Position numbers and translations under genes: made by a program
From: Ignavibacteriales bacterium UBA6490
GTDB taxonomy: Bacteria; Bacteroidota; Ignavibacteria; Ignavibacteriales; Ignavibacteriaceae
DNA: 5,695 bases
Direction: 5' to 3'
Assembly: GCA_002435365.1 (NCBI GenBank)
Contig: DJMM01000042.1
Location: forward strand, 187 to 5,881
Notes under the pieces: generated by a model
Databases searched by the model: none
What the model was told of the DNA's origin: nothing
The model's input: the letters and a program-made list of their open reading frames with translations, nothing else
Shown here: in pieces, positions 5,312 through 5,695 of the stretch
How the letters are laid out: every line of letters begins with the position of its first letter
How positions within the stretch are numbered: position 1 is the stretch's first letter

Positions 5312-5695
5312 TTAATCGATTATAAATAATTCGTCATCCAGATGCTGATTTATCCTTATAGATGTTACCGAAAAGTTTATTTCCTGGTCACCAAGTGTCT
5401 GCATGATTTCAAAAGGATATCTTAATCCATTCAGCTCTTTATAGTTGCTGAACCAGAGCTCCTGTCTGACCGGGCCGGCAGGAGTTTTTATCTCCCTCTC
5501 TTCCAGTATCCGGAATTTGTTTTTTACATCATAGTAAGTAAACCACTCTACGCTATCCGCCGTGCTGCGAATTCTATAAACAGGAATATTATTAATTATT
5601 AAAGTATCTGTTAAGACCATAACAATACCCGAAGAATCCGGATGCAGCAGAAAATGAAGCGAACTCTCAAACTTAATTCTTATTAGTTCGTCTGC
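5312..5695 (-). CDS. C-terminal fragment of a probable envelope protein with a LolA-like domain (N-terminus cut by window edge)
   Basis: The frame is open from the right edge to TAA 5312, giving the last 127 residues. The ATG at 5620 is internal: 25 further in-frame codons precede it without a stop, so it should not be taken as the start. The visible sequence alternates short beta strands: IKFESSLHFLLHP, MVLTDTLIINNIPVYRI, VEWFTYYDVKNKFRILEE, VRQELWFSNY, KELNGLRYPFEIMQ, INFSVTSIRINQHLDDELFI. The order of a YYD-V strand and turn, an N-Y-x-E-L-N-G-L-R-Y-P-F segment and a final V-x-S-I-x-I-N-x-x-L-x-D-x-L-F is typical of the beta-sheet domain found in outer-membrane lipoprotein-sorting (LolA-like) proteins and at the C-terminus of some M16-type peptidases. 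I cannot tell which of these the full protein is. A strong terminator follows about 88 bases later. Confidence 0.75.
   Translation of the reverse strand, partial: ADELIRIKFESSLHFLLHPDSSGIVMVLTDTLIINNIPVYRIRSTADSVEWFTYYDVKNKFRILEEREIKTPAGPVRQELWFSNYKELNGLRYPFEIMQTLGDQEINFSVTSIRINQHLDDELFIID

Noticed and set aside
5312..5620. Treating ATG 5620 as the true start of a 102-residue protein
   Set aside because: The same frame stays open to the window edge with family-like sequence, so the gene is cut at its N-terminus.

Overview
The window is AT-rich and comes from a Gram-negative bacterium. The style fits the Bacteroidota/Chlorobiota/Ignavibacteriota group, and my best guess is an Ignavibacteria-like genome. 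That guess rests on a signal-peptide LamG/beta-helix surface protein of a kind common there, AT-rich leaders with weak Shine-Dalgarno sites on several genes, and the overall look of the proteins. No marker gene is present, so it is an inference. Every convincing gene lies on the minus strand, so transcription runs from high to low coordinates. The plus-strand open frames are shadows.

Layout in the direction of transcription. (a) 5695-5312: the C-terminal part of an envelope-type protein that enters from outside the window. It is closed by a textbook intrinsic terminator at 5223-5193. (b) 5018-2776: a three-gene cassette of a STAS-domain anti-anti-sigma-like protein, an SRPBCC (START-like) ligand-binding protein and a geranylgeranyl-reductase-like FAD oxidoreductase. 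The gaps are 54 and 62 bp, all genes point the same way, and the second gap holds two small dyads. (c) 2775-2308: an AT-rich non-coding spacer of 468 bp with several inverted repeats. One is a weak candidate terminator for the cassette. Another overlaps a possible -10 box in front of the next gene. (d) 2307-1816: a small secreted protein of unknown function with a strong ribosome binding site. (e) 1749-1: the first 583 codons of a large exported protein with a signal peptide, a LamG/concanavalin-like domain, a CSLREA-like segment and a parallel beta-helix. It runs off the left edge.

Two functional themes follow. The STAS/SRPBCC/reductase cassette looks like a lipid or isoprenoid-modifying enzyme, a hydrophobic-ligand carrier or cyclase-like partner, and a phospho-switch protein. 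Only the families are supported by sequence; the joint function is inferred. The secreted protein and the beta-helix protein probably form a second unit concerned with the cell surface. The cassette is the most interesting part of the window, because a STAS switch with no kinase or phosphatase in view is paired with a reductase and an SRPBCC protein.
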